From the NCBI GenBank assembly GCA_020024755.1, contig JAHHTH010000006.1, positions 9,624 through 73,623 of the forward strand: 64,000 nt of DNA. Direction: 5' to 3'. The DNA is from Mycoplasmataceae bacterium (lineage in GTDB: Bacteria > Bacillota_I > Bacilli_A > Mycoplasmatales > Mycoplasmoidaceae). Position 1 is the first letter of the stretch, and every line of letters starts with the position of its first letter. The notes under the pieces were generated by a model. That model did not search any database. It saw only the letters and a list, made by a program, of their open reading frames with translations, and was not told where the DNA came from. Below, one piece after another: positions 43,801 to 58,381 of this stretch. The translations under genes were made by a program, and so were the position numbers.

Positions 43801-46800
43801 TGATACATCATCACAACAATTTACATTCCCTACAAGTTCAAAACCTATGAATATTAACGAAGCAATTACTGCTGGATCACTAGATTCAACTAAGTATATG
43901 AATAACTTCATTGAAATGCTTAGTAAAGGAAAACTTGCACAATTTAAAGATGGAGATGAAACATCTTCTATTAACTTATGACGTTACTATCAAAATGGTA
44001 GATTATTTGATAATGGTGTATTTCATAATAATGTTATAAATGGTAAAAAATATACTAGTGAAAATGCTAACTATAGAATTGATGTTACATCTACTCCTCA
44101 TAATGTTGTTACTCTTATTATTTATGATAAAAAGACAAATGAAATGTTTCCATATCCTCTTGGATTCTATGGTGGTGTAATAAGTGGATTTACTTCATCA
44201 TATGGTAAAATATTTACTCCAAGTGGAAAATTTGTTAAGAATGACTATTCCTATGATATTCAAGACTTTGATAATTGAGAATTTGAATTAGATCATACAA
44301 ACGATACTTCATTTGTAATGACTGCTAAACCAAAAGTAATATCACAAAATGGTAAATTTGTGGATGCTGAAGGAAAGAAATATTCAATTACATTCTCTAA
44401 TGTTATTCCACAAGCTCAACAAACTAAAATTGTTTCAAGTGTTATTCAAGCTTTAAGTTCTAAAGATAATGTATTTGATTTGAAATATAAAATTGCAAAA
44501 AAGGATCCTGAATATATCAAAAAAGTTAAATCACTAATTCAAAATCTTCCACCAGATGGAGACATTGAATTAGAAGTAGATCAAACTGAATTTAACAGAA
44601 ATGCTGCCACATTCGCGAGTGATGGTGCACTTAAAATTAATGTATATGTTACTGGGAAATGATTTAATGGAACATCATCGTCTCCAATACCTATTACTGG
44701 AAAACAAAAATTAGGAACAGTTACAGTAGTTGGATTAAAGAGATCTGAAATTACTAATGTAGCATCATCATTCTCAATCCCTAATAGTGACTTCTCGAAA
44801 TTTACATATGTAACTGCTCAAGATAGTTGAAGTGGAATTGTAAATTCTCCTGTAGTTAAAGGAACAAAAACATTTAATCAAGCATTTAATGATTACTTAT
44901 TAAAGAAAATTTTTGAAAACCCAGTTGGTACTACTGGTAGTGATGCTTCACACTTAGTAATGACTCAAAACCAAGCTTCTAAGGATCATATCTTCTTTAA
45001 CAACGAAGAAGGAACTTTAACTCTTAAATCTGGTACTACTCTAATTGCTGGTAAACACCAAGGTTTAACTTATGATGCTAAAGGTAATGCGATAGGAATC
45101 GGAGAAACTTCTGAAGCTTCTACAGTTAACCACGATATTGTTATTAGTGGATTCAAGAGAGTTAGAGGTGTAACTAAATTTTCTGGTGAATCTTCTAAGG
45201 GAGTATATAAAATTAATATTCCAACTTTAGCAGGTACTTCAATTAATGATTTAGATGCTAATAAATTAAAAGATGAAATTATATCTAAAAATATTTTTGA
45301 GAACTTACCAAACTATGATGGCAAAGCAAAAAACTTCATTGAAATTAATGATCCAATTCAAAAAAATTATAATGCTGGTAGTGTAACATTTAATTTCAAA
45401 TTGAAAAGATTTACAACAGATGCTTTAAAAACATATGATAAGAAAAATGCAAATGCTATTGTTCAAAATGGTGTTGTAGATGGATATGGTGATATCGGTC
45501 AAACTATTTCAGGTACAATGACAATCTCTGGGTTCAATGTAATAAAACTAAGAACTAGTGCTCTAGCAGTAGGTCGTAAGATTTATCAATTCAGCGATGG
45601 TTCAGATGTAAGTTCACAATATGCAACTGAATGAGTTGGAAAATCAATAATTCCTTCTGTCACTGTTCCGTATGACTATTCAAATTCAAAAGCTAAAGAA
45701 ATTATTGATTTAATTTTAAAGGCCAACTTGATTACAAATTTACCAAATAACACTAACCCAAATACTTTATCAATTAAAGTAAAATCTATTAATAATAATG
45801 AAGGAAAAATTGTAATAGAAGTATTCTCTACATATTGCTATAGAGCAAATAGTTCAGGAGTAGTTTCTTTATATGATAGTTCTATTCCAGTATCAATTGG
45901 TGAGACAAGTTTATTTGGATTTAAAAAGTCTCCTAATGGTGAAACTGATATTAAAAATCAAAACATTAAATTAAGTTCATATGACAAATTCGATCCTGCT
46001 ACTAAAGCTCTAGAAGTAGTTAAAGAACATTACTATGAAATTGTAAAAAATCCAGTAGCTTTAGAAGAAATGAAACCAGGTGATATTAATGTTGAAGGTG
46101 TTAAATCAGAAACTAATAAATTCACATGTGATGTTGTATTAAATAAAATCTACAAAAATAACGCAACTTGAAATACCCCAGAAGTTGTAAGGGAAAGAAA
46201 AGTTTTAACTGGTGTTAGTTTCTCTGGATTTAATGACCCAACTATTCCAGTTCAAACTAGTGAATTAAGCGATATTAATTTAGATCCAACTAGTTCACTA
46301 ACTAATACACTTCCATCAGATGTATACAACAACTCAACTTACGAAAGAACAATTTTACAATTACTTTATGATAAAGCGATTGTTGGTTCAGTTGCACCTG
46401 AATTCTCAATTAATTCATTAAGTATTGCATCATATTCAAACTTCTCTAACTTAACTGGTGATATTACAGTTATGTATAATGTGACTAATACAATTAGCGC
46501 ATCAGGAACACCTGTATCTACACCTGTAACTTATACAACTAAGATTCATGGATTTAAACAATGTAGTCCAACAGTTGTTGATAAATTCTACAATGGTATT
46601 AATAACGATTCAATTAAGTCAGTAAATGCTTCTCAATTTACTGAAGATCAAATTATTGACACTATCTCTAGATTCATGATTCATAATACAACTGAATCTT
46701 TTGTAAAAACAGATATTAGTATCCTTCCAGGTTCAGTTTATTATGATAACTTAAATGGTACTATTTCATTTACACCAGTAATCAAAAATTACTATACTGA

Positions 46801-49800
46801 TGATGGTACTATTGCAGCTACAAAAAAGACTTGCGAATTATCACAAATTTCAGGATTTAAAAAGATTGAATCAAAAACAATTGTTCCTACACATATTGAT
46901 GTATCAGGTAAGAATGAAAGTTTAGCTGCATTATATGTAAGAGATGACACTAATATGACTCAATTAAAACAATTAATTGCTAAAAATATTATTGGTCTTC
47001 CTGACAAGTCAATTTTTAATGCAAATGAAGATATTGTTATTAATGCGCCAACTATCAATAATGCTGACGGTGCAAATAAAGGTATTACTGTTCAAGTTCA
47101 ATTAAAGAAAATTATTGGAAATAATGGATCAGTAATTGAAAACCCATCTACAATCTATACAATTACTATTGGTGGATTTGGTAACTTTGGACCAACAAAA
47201 GTGCCATCTATGATTTCTTATAACTCATTAGGTTTAACTGATGTTTTATCAAAAACACCTTCTCAATATTTAGCTTCATCTGCAAGTAAAGAAAACATCA
47301 AAAAAGCTGTTACTCAACACATTGAAAATAAATGAAGCGAATTCCAAGCAAGTAGTGTGAGAGTTGCTAATTGAAAAACTAACAATATTTTAGGAACTAT
47401 TGATTGTGATGTTGGTTTATTTGAATATGTTGATAACAATGGAGTATATGTTCAAGTTCCTCCAAAATCAAAACCATTAATTTATCACATGACTATTACT
47501 GGATTTAACTCAGTACCTCAATCAGAAATTATTGACTCTGCAATTCTAACTGGCAAACAAGAAGAATTAGCAAGTGACTTTATTGCAACTGATAAAGGTA
47601 AAGCTGATATTAAACAATTCATTTTTGATAACTTATTAATTAATAAATTAGATACAACTGGTCCTGATGATATTGAAATTGTTAATTTAGGTTACAACAA
47701 TAAATATGGTTCAGTATTAGCTGATGTGGCTTGAAAAAACAATTATACTGATGAAAATGGTGCTACTATAACATCTATTTCTTCTACTCCATTAAAGGCA
47801 AGAATAACTATATCTGGTTTCAAATCATTATATTCAGGTACATCAGTTGGATCAATTGTTAATTGTAAAAAAGATGATGCTGAAGTACTACCAAATGCAC
47901 AAGAATTTGCTTTAACAACTGGAACAAATTATAATGCAAACTTGAATAAAGTTAAAGATGCAATTTTCAAAAATCTAACTAATAAACCTATTCAACTTAA
48001 TAGTGCAAGTGATATTAACATCATGGAACAAAAGTTAGATGATGGTAAAAAATACATGGGTATTGTAAATAACAACAACGGTTCAATTGTTGTAAGATTT
48101 ACTATTCCTAAATACTTTGATCAAGATGTTAACTATCGTGATGAAAGATATCCTCCATTACAATTAACAACTAATTTAACTGGATTTACTGTAACAACAG
48201 ACAAACCAACTACTGTAGGTAAAGAAATTGATGTATCTAGTCCTGAATGAAAAGGTACTGCTTATGAAGCGTTTAAGAATATTACAGCTGGTTCTTTTGC
48301 ACTTTCTCCAATTGTAAAAGAATTAGTATTAGATTCAAATATCATTTCTAACTGACCACCTAAAAAAGATGGAACTAGTAAAGCTGAACTTCTAGATAAA
48401 ATTGCACTTAAGAAGGTTGGTACTTCAGCTAATACTGTAACCATCCAAGTTATGTTATCAAATACTATTAATAGTAATGGTCTAAATCTTGGTTCAATAT
48501 TTAGCCAACCATATACAGTTGTGTTAAGAGGATTTAGAGAAATTAAAGCAACTAACATTAACAGTTCACTTAATGTTGCAAGTTTAAAATCTCCTATCTT
48601 ATCAAAATATAATAGTGGAACAAAATATAACACTATTAACGTTTGAGATTTAAATGAACAAGATGCTAAATATATCTTCCAAAATGTAATGAAGAAACTA
48701 GTCGTTAATAGAACTAGTGAAATGGATAAGATTGCCAATGCAAGTAACATTAACTTAGTAGACTTTGATCAATATGTAAAAGTTAAGATTTTAAAACGTG
48801 ATGGATTAAATGGTATTATGACATTACAAGTATCATTATATAGTTATTACGATGCTAATGGTAACCTAGTTGAACATCCAGGTTCTACTGATCCTACTCA
48901 CTCATTAACTAAGAATGTAATCTTAAATGGTTTTGCTAGAACTAAAGTAACTAAGATTAATAAGTTTGTAAATATTAAAAACTTCTCATCTCCATCTGAC
49001 TTTGTGAATGAACCATCTTCAATCACAAACTTATTAGCAACTAACAAAGATAAAATCTTTAAAAACGTACCTCCTGATTTTAATATCAATACAGTATCAT
49101 ATGCTACTGATTCATTTGATAATACTACTGGTTCATTAACTTTAATAGTAACTTTATCAAGCTACTACAATGAAGTTGGGGAATATATTAAAAATGCAGC
49201 TGATGGTTTAAGTCAAAAAGTTACATTAACTGGTTTAAAGAAAACTAATGAAACTACAATGAGAAGAACATTAGATATTCACAATGACTTTAACCGTGAA
49301 TCTGCAAGTTTATTAGAAATCAATCCTAAATTCACAGACGCATTAAAATCAATCATGATTACTACACAAAATGATGATACATCTGGTACTAAAGCTCAAA
49401 TTTGAAAGAACTTGCCAATGGAAAAAATTAGTGCAAGTGATTTCACTATAGAATTTGATCCAAACTCATATAACTTCACAAATGGTACAGCTAACTTAAT
49501 CGTGATGTTAAATAAATACTACAACGATAAAGGTATCTTAATGGATGCTACAACTGGTACAGGTGTAGAACCTAAGAGATTTAACATCTTAGTAACTGGA
49601 TTCAATACTGTTAAAGGTATTACAACTGCTAAGCCAGAAGTTAATGTAAGTGACTTCCCATTAGGTAATGGAACTGCTAATGATGTGAAAGATTTAGAAT
49701 CACAAGGTATTATTGGTAAATTAAATACAAAAATCTTAAACGAAATGTTCTCTAACTTACCAAATACTGCAGACTTTAAAGATATTGCATCAATTACTCC

Positions 49801-51262
49801 AATCAAGAGTACAGCAAATGCAAAAGCTGGTACTATTGAAGTTGATGTAGTATTAACAGATTCATTTGTATATGATAAGCAAGGAACGTCAGTTATTCAC
49901 AGTGTTAGTCCTCAAACATATAGAGTAAAACTAACAGGATTAACTAAAGTAGATACTACTAGTGTTGTTTCAACTTATGATGTGTCAGGAACTGATTTAG
50001 GAAAGAGATCAATTGCTGACTTCCAATATGGAGTAGCAGGTGATTCAGAATTAGCTTCATTCTTTGGCGATAAAACTCACTTAAAACCATTAATTATTAA
50101 CCCACTAACAACAGGATTAGTTGGAGATGGAAGCATGAAGACTGAAATTGCTACAACACCTGATGGTCATTCAACTTTACATATCTTAGGACAAGATGAT
50201 CCTCAATATGCTAAGAATATGAGTGAAGGATACATGTGAATTGGTTTCAGAATTAAAAACTACTATGGTAAATCAGCTGAAGAAGTTATTGGTACTGAAT
50301 CCCCAGAATATAAAGTTAAATTAACTGGATTCAAAAAACAACTTCCAACTGTAATTAAAAACTATAGTCCAATTGTATCTGATGATGTAAGAGATAAAAC
50401 TACAGCAGCTAACTTTGTTGGAAATAAACCAGAACTTGCAGCTGACTCAATCAAGATTATGCTAAACGATGCAAAAATCTTTGATCCAAATATTCAAGGA
50501 TTAGATGTTAACTTAGCACCAACAATTGTAGATATAGTTTCACCTGATACTAATTCAGTAACAGATGCACGTAAGTATGAATATCTAATTGATGATACAG
50601 CAGGTACAATTAAGTTCAAAGCTATCTATAAAAACATTTATCAAGCTGATGGTCAATTAGATAGAACTGAACACTTATCGCAAGTATTCACATTATCTGG
50701 ATTTGCAAAAGCTCACCAAACTGAATGAAAACGTGGTGTTAACCCTAAAGTAGAAGAATTCCGTGGTGAACAAGTTGAAGTAATTACAGTCAACCTAAGT
50801 GCAGAAATGTTAGAAACTGGTAAATATGTATATGATACTCAAATATCAGAATGAAACCGTGTACTACCTAAAGGAAGTGGAGTTGAAGATCTAATTAGAG
50901 AAAGACTTAAAGAATTTGGTAGTGAAAAAATTGAATATCCTGGTGCAGGTTCATTAGATTGAATTCCAAATGAAAAAGAAGGTTATATTACTACATTAGT
51001 ACCATTAAATAACTGACAAGAAAAATATAACTACCAACCTAATCCAGAAGAAGGTATTGAATATCCAGGAATTCTTCCAGGATCAGTCCTAGTAAAACCA
51101 GAACAAAAATCTATTGCTTTAAGAATTACTGGATTCAAGGCTGTTAACCTAGCTAAGGTTGAACAAACTAGAAATTCACTAATTTATGTAGCAGGAGGAT
51201 TAGGAGGATTAATGTTAGTGTTAATCATTGCACTAATAGTATTAAAGAAAAAATTCAGCTAG
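40805..51262 (+). CDS. Giant exported repeat protein, 3485 residues
   Basis: A single open frame of 3486 codons with dozens of TGA Trp codons and no interruption. Residues 1-35 form a signal (KKKFKENKKTWTLAALLATT...), followed by a Ser-rich stretch. The bulk is a chain of about 20 divergent modules of roughly 100-170 residues. Each has NLP-like and GxI(T/S) strands, then KYYDxxG, then a closing ITGFK/SGFK motif, for example YTITGFKKT, IVISGFKRV, SQISGFKKI, VVLRGFREI, VKLTGFKKQ and LRITGFKAV. The pattern resembles the lipoprotein-associated domain PF04200 of mycoplasma surface proteins, which I could not test. It ends in a membrane helix and KKKFS. It is probably a long adhesin or surface filament anchored at both ends or only the C-terminus. 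Confidence 0.85.
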
Positions 51263-51321
51263 TAATTAGCTAACAAAAAAAATCAGCAAGAAATCAAAAA
51301 TAAAAAATTAAGGAGAATGTT

Positions 51322-54300
51322 ATGAGAATAAAAAATAAAAAATTAACTAAATGACTAACACTATTATGTGGTGGTTCATTAATCATGGGAGGTGTTTCAG
51401 GTTTTGCTGCTTCTGCTGCATACAATTTTAACAAGAACACAACTTCTCTAAATAAAGAATCAGGATCTGCTACAAAAGCACCAGACCCTTCTGCTGGTTC
51501 TACTACAAGTTTTGACATTCTAGATAACTTAATTTTTGATGTTGCTGATTTAAATAATGACTTTGCTAATTTATATTTCTCTCAAATTGATTTCAAGAAC
51601 CCAACTGCTGATCCTAATGCACAAGCAATTATTTCTAGACTTCAAGATAAAATTAATGGAAGTGCTGGATATTGAAATGGAGAAAAACCTGGTGCTATAG
51701 TAAAAATTAAAGTTGATGCTCCAATCATTAATTACAACTCTAACCCAAATATTGCTCCTGGGTTCTGTAATGCTCTTAAAGTATCACTTCTAGATGCAAG
51801 TAATAATGTTGTAGATAAAACAGTAATTTCATTAGTTGGTTTTAAAGCTATTGCTGGTAAAACATATCCATTAGATACATTTAAAGGTGTATTTAGCGAT
51901 TCTGAAAACACAACTGCATCATTTGTATGAGCAGATCCAACATTTGTAGCAGCTGATGGTGCTATTACTGCTCCAACAATTGAAAAGGTTAAAGAAAAAT
52001 TACTTGCTAATAGTAACTTCTTATTAAATTCAATATTTGCAAACCTACCTAACGGAAGCAACTTTAAAATTGAAGCTGGAGATGTTACAGTACAATTAGT
52101 TTCACCAACTCCAGATGCATATGAAACATACCGTTACTTTAACTATAAAATTACATTAAATAAAACTTTAATTACAAGTAGTAATGGTGATAAAACAAAT
52201 ACAAACCCTGCTATTTATGATTTAAAAGTTTATGTACCAAGTTCATTAAATTCAACTGAAGACAATACATCAGGCGCAATCCAAACTGTACAATCTTTCA
52301 ATGTAATAAATAAAAATGATATTACATCTATTAGAGATATTAAGACAGCAGGACAATTCGATGCTAAGAGAACAAATGATAGTACAGCCTTCCTAAATGG
52401 TATAACTGAAATTGTAAGAAGTAATGTGATAAATCCAGCACCAGATTTAACTAATGAAGATATTCAAGTATTACCAATGATTACAAGTACTAATTCTTCA
52501 TATTTAAATGATAACTTAGGATTAGTAGCTTATTCAGTTACATTAAATAAAGTAAAAGCTGGTGGCGGTTATACAACTAATAAATCTATTAAATTTAATA
52601 TTGTAGTTACTGGTTTTGATAAGAAACTTGAAACACAATATTTCACAACTCTTTCAGTGCAATCTGTAGTTGATTTAAAGAATAAATTTCCAACACAATT
52701 TATCGGACAAGCTGTTAGTGATCATGATTTATTCCATACAATGGCTAATAATGGTATTGTAGCTTACAAGAGTGGTAGTACTTATGATCCAACAGGTGTT
52801 ACTGATCCAGTAGCTAGAGATATGTTTAAAGCAAAAGATGTAAAATATAATTTTGCTCAAGCTAACTATAATGATCAAACTGGAACAATTAGTAATGTTA
52901 TAGTAACAATTCAAGGTTACTACAATCAAAAAGGTACTGTTCAAGATTTACCTACTAACACTAAACAATTAGTTATTTCAATTAATGGTTTTAAAACTAG
53001 TGCAGATACAACTCCAACTAGAGTAGATCCAATTGATGCTCCATCTCAATACAACAACTATCCAGCTCAAGCATTCATTGCAGGACTAGATACTACAACA
53101 AATAAACCAAAACCAATGGTGGCTACTACTTCTTCATTGCCAGCTGATTTTAATAGCAGAGTTAAAGAATTAATTAAACCAAATATTAGTAATTTACCAG
53201 CAACTGAAGGAAACCTAAATCCTGATAACTGAATTGTTTCTGATATCCAAATTAATAACTTTAGTGGAACAATTACAGGAACAATTGCATTCCCTGATAT
53301 TTATGTAGTTAATGATAATGGTAAAAATGTAATTAAGAATAACTTTGCTGCAGGTACAACTTCACCAGCTGCTGGATATGCTAAAACTGAATGAACAATT
53401 GAAGGATTTGATATTGTATCAGGTTCAACTAGTGTTTCAAACTTAACAACAAACCAAATTATTATAGAAAATGATTTTGGTTATAGCGCTCCTGTTGATG
53501 CAAGTACAATGACATTTGCTGATTTCCAAAAACAAATCGCAGCAGATGAAAAAGCTTTTAGTGATAATGTTATAGACTACTATGCAAAAAAAACAGATAA
53601 AATTATTGGAAATAAATGACAAGTGTTTGATAGTCAATTCGCTATCTTATCAGATGGCTATACTCGCACACCAGATCCTGTTAATGAAACTTATACAATC
53701 AAATTCAAAACTAATGTATTTAAACCAGATGGATCTTATGGTCCTAGTGAATTAATTTCTATTACTTTAAATGGATTCAAATCAGATTCTGCTGGTGGTG
53801 GTGCAATTCCTTCAGATAAAATTAGTTCTTCATTAGAACAAAATGGTTTATTAAATAATGGTACATTAAGTTGCAGAGATAAAGATATTGATGAAGTGAA
53901 AGCAAATATTACAGCTAATGATAAAAATACAATTGATGAAATTAGTACCTTGATCACTCAACAACTAGCTAATAATGTAAGAGCATCTACTGGTGATAGT
54001 TCACCTACATATAAAATTTCAGTTCTAAATAAAACAGATGGTTTACCTGGATATTTATACTTAAACGTTCAATTTAAAACTAATTATTTTGTAAATGGTA
54101 AATTTATTACTGCTGAACAAAGTGACGAAGTTTCAAATAAAGTTACTGTTGTAACTATTTTTGGATTTAAAACTAAAGGTACTTCTTCTATTTCTCCATT
54201 TATTTCAGTAACTGGAAATCATACATTAGAAGCTTTAAAAGCTAGTGATTTTGCACAAGGTGACTCTCACCATGCTGATCTAGTTAAATTGTTAGAAAGC

Positions 54301-57300
54301 AACTCTGCTAATATTGTTGGAACTATTAATGATTCAGTAGAATTCTTATGAGATGGTAAAACTACTAGCATGAATAATGTTGGTGGTGTAGGTTATGAAG
54401 GTATTGTAAATAACATCAATGGTACAGTTGAAATTTCGTATAGATTCAAAGCCGGCAAATGAAATAACAATGGTGCTACTGTGGCAACAGAAAGTGACAT
54501 CTATAAAGTTACTATTTCTGGATTTACTAAATTAACAGAAGCTGAAATTAAGAAAACACAATGATATAATTCTGAATTTAATATCGATGTATCAGCTATT
54601 AGAACACAATGAAATAACAATGCATTAGCTTCTATGATTGTGTCTAAATTAGAAGCTGGAGTTCAAAAAAATAATTACTTCAATGATGAAACTAAAACAA
54701 ATTTCACTAATGCAATCTTAAAGAGTAATGCATTAATTAAATCGTCATTACAATCAACATTATTACCAGTTGTTCGTGACAACTTAACAATTGATTGAGA
54801 AAACATTGTAGCTGATAACGTAAATGGTTCAGCAGTGGTTCCATTAAGAGTACATGGTAATGGTATTTATGACCCTGAAAACGGTTTACCTTGTACAACA
54901 GGTGACTTCTCATTCAAAGTAATTGTTTATGGTTTTGATCATGCAACTCCTACAACAATTTCAAATTCAATTGCTTTAACAGGAATTAAAAAAGATGCTA
55001 ATGCAACTGCAGAACAAGTTAAACTTGAAGTAACTGAAAAAGGAAACGTAAAAGCATTATTCCAAAACACTTTACCTAGAGGATTCTTTGATATCGGAGA
55101 AGATGCTGGTGGTAAATATGTATTTATTCCACAATCTCAATTCTCTGGTCCATCATTAGGTAAAGATAACATTGAACACGATTACTCTGCTGGTACTGTA
55201 ACAATCAAGCAATTAGCTTTATTCTATTACTATGACAAAGATAACAATTTAGTAATGCCAGATAAAGATTGAACTACTACTGGTGCTAATATGAAAGACT
55301 GAGAAGATGGTAACACCAAAGGCTTTAATGAATCATGTTACAATGAAGAAGATGCTCCAGCACCTGGTCAAAAATATAAATATAAATTATTTGAAAACAT
55401 CAAGGTATCAGGATTTGTTCCTGCATTACCTACTGCATTTAAACAACAAGTAGATATTTCTCAAGGTGATATTTCGCCAAGTGAGTTTGTAAAAAAATAT
55501 AGTCAAGCTCCAGTTCCAGAAGGAACACCAGCTGGTGATCCACCAAAAACAGATTACAATTGATTGATTACTAAGTTAATTTACAATAAAAAAGCTAATA
55601 GTGTAGCTGACAAAGATCCAGTTGGCCCTGATTCTCCAGAAGGTATCTTATTTAACCCAGAAAATCCACCAGTAAATAACTTAGCTCAATATGTTGAAAA
55701 CTATTCTAAATGAACAGATAAAGAACCAGTATTAAGAATTGATGAATCTGCCACAGGCGGTGGGGTTGAATATGACAATATCAAAGGTACTGTTATCCTT
55801 CACTTAAAAGCTATTTGTAACTACTTCTATTATGATAGTTCTAAAGTTTTACAATGAAAGAATAGTGCTAAAATTGGAGATCCTATTAAAGGTACAGTAA
55901 CAGTTTCTGGATTTAAAACTATTACTCCAACTACTATTGCATCTGAAATGGATATTACTTCTGCAAAGAATGCACCTACAAACATCTTCCAATATGTTAC
56001 TGGAATTGATTACTCTAAAGATTTAGAATCTACTCTTCAAATTTTAAATAAAGCTGTTATTTATAGAGTTATTTTAGAAAACATTACTTCAATTGTAAAA
56101 AATGGATATGATATTAAACCTTTAATTGAAGCTGATCCATCTACAATGACTGATGATCAAGTGATTGAATTAGTAGAAAAATATTTAACTATTGAAGTGC
56201 CATATGTTGGTGGTGTACCAATTGATGTTGCAGACTTCACTAATATGAAAGTTACATTTAATATTAAATTAATGAAGTACTATGACAAAGATGGTATTGC
56301 AGTTGATGCAACTGATCCTGCTAGTGGTAAACATCCATTAGAACAACAATTCTCATTCTATAGTTTCCCTAATGAACCATTAGATACAACATTATATGGT
56401 GGTGAAATTAACCTTGAAACTTTACAAGGAACAGGTTGAGATAACTTGCCATTCTTCTGTACAGCTGAAGATATTAAGAATGCTATTATTTCTGAAGGTG
56501 TTAATCCAGAATCTAAGAACTTTAACTTTATTCAAAAACGTTATTCTAACTTAGTTCCAACTAAAGAATATAATTCATTTGATAAAGCAGACTCATTATT
56601 ATCTATTGATACTACAAGCGTTAAGTCAGAACACCCTGGAACTGATGCTAACAACTTTGTGGTTACTTTTGAACTAACACTTAGAAATGCAATTGTTAAG
56701 AAAACATTACCTAGTGGAAAGACTATTAAGACTTATGGTAATTTAAAATCTAAATTTAGAATCACTAGATGAGCTGGTAGAACTGCGACTCAAATTAATG
56801 AAAAGTGACCATTAGTTAATGTGAGAAACTTCTCTTGAAATGAATACTTCTCTAAAGAAGAAGCAGATAGAATTACATATGTACAAAACTTATTAACTAC
56901 ACCAGTGCAAATTTGAAAGAAATATTGTAAAAATATTAGAACTGATTCTACATTTGCTGTAACAGGTATTGTTCAAGAATCTCCAGCTGAAGCTAACAAG
57001 TCTCTAACTATTACTGTTAAAGTTGTTGGAACTTATAATGATGAATTAACATTCAACTCAGCAGGTGAAGTAACTCAAACTGTAGTATTACAAAACCTAC
57101 CTGTACAAAAAGGTACTGATGTAATTAAAGGTAAATTCATTGACTTAAAAACTTACCAAAACCCAGTAGTAAACTTCTTACCAAGTGAATTAAATCAAGT
57201 TAAAGGTCCAGATGGTAAACCAGCTTATTCTAAACAAGGACAACAATTTATTGATTTCCTAAATAATCATAATAATGGTCAATTAATTAAAGAAGAAATT

Positions 57301-58371
57301 TTCTCAAACCCATATATAGGTACAGATGACACTAATCCAAATGATCGTACTAAGATTGTTGGCTATAGAGTAAGTAACTATGATGATTTAAGTGGTGTAG
57401 CTAATATTAAGTTATTATATGTAAACTACTATGATGCATCAGGTAAATTAATCCTTGATAAAGATGGAACTGGAAAAGATCCATATCCTTCTAAAAATAT
57501 TACTTTCACAGGTTTTGCAAAAGCTTCTCCTACAACTGTTGGTAATACTTATGTAGATGTTAAAGATTACTTCAAACTTCCAGGATTAGACACAGGTTCT
57601 GCAGTTCCAGAACAATTTGAAAATTTAACTCCAGGACAAATTGTTGATGATATTGAACGTAGAGTATTAGCTATTGAAGATAAGAGACAACAAAGTATTG
57701 AATTTAAGAATAATGTAATAGGTATAGTAAAACCATTATTTGTTGGTGCTGGAAATGTAGAATGAACAGAATCACAAAATATTCTAGACTCTAAAGGTTA
57801 TTTACGTATCACTTCTGATAGTGACTTAATTACTCAAAAAATCATTATTCCAGGAAAAGTTCAAGGCCAAGTTGGTGGTGGAATGAATGTTGGTGCTGAT
57901 GTACCTCCTGAAAAAGGAAGTGTAACTCCAGTTAAAGAACAACAACTTCAAAACACTCTAAAAGTTAAATTTGAACCTGGATTCTCTGAAGATACTAGTG
58001 GAACTGGTAAAAAACAAATTGATATTCGTAAAACATTCATTGCAGATAACAGATTAGGAACATTAAGTTTTAAAGTAAGTGTAACTGGTTTCTGACGTGC
58101 AATTGATCCTGATGGTATTAGTACTGAAATTGAAGAAACTCCTGACATTGTAGATGCTACACCAACAGCAACAGCTGATGGTTCAGATCCAGTTGTTAAC
58201 CAACAATCTGTAACTATAACAATTACAGGTCTTAAAAAGGATGTTGCAGTTGAAACTCAATCTGCTAACTTAATTGTTATTTGTACTTCAATTGCTGGTG
58301 GTGTTGCAGCTCTTATTCTATTAATTGCTTTCATTATTAAACTAAAGAAATTTGGTACTGGTGGTTACTAG
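51322..58371 (+). CDS. Giant exported repeat protein, 2349 residues, paralogue of the upstream gene
   Basis: A single frame of 2350 codons. The N-terminus MRIKNKKLTKWLTLLCGGSL is an export signal followed by Gly/Ser-rich hydrophobic sequence, and residue range 2310-2340 (LIVICTSIAGGVAALILLIAFII) is a C-terminal membrane helix with a KLKK tail. Repeated modules with YY(N/D)xxG and closing (I/V)xGFK (VVTGFDKK, INGFKTS, LNGFKSD, IFGFKTK, VSGFKTI, FTGFAKA) are the same as in the 3485-residue neighbour, 59 nt upstream, so they arose by duplication and diverged widely. An AAGGAG site lies 6 nt before the ATG. No terminator separates it from uvrA. Confidence 0.85.
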
Positions 58372-58381
58372 GAATTAACTT

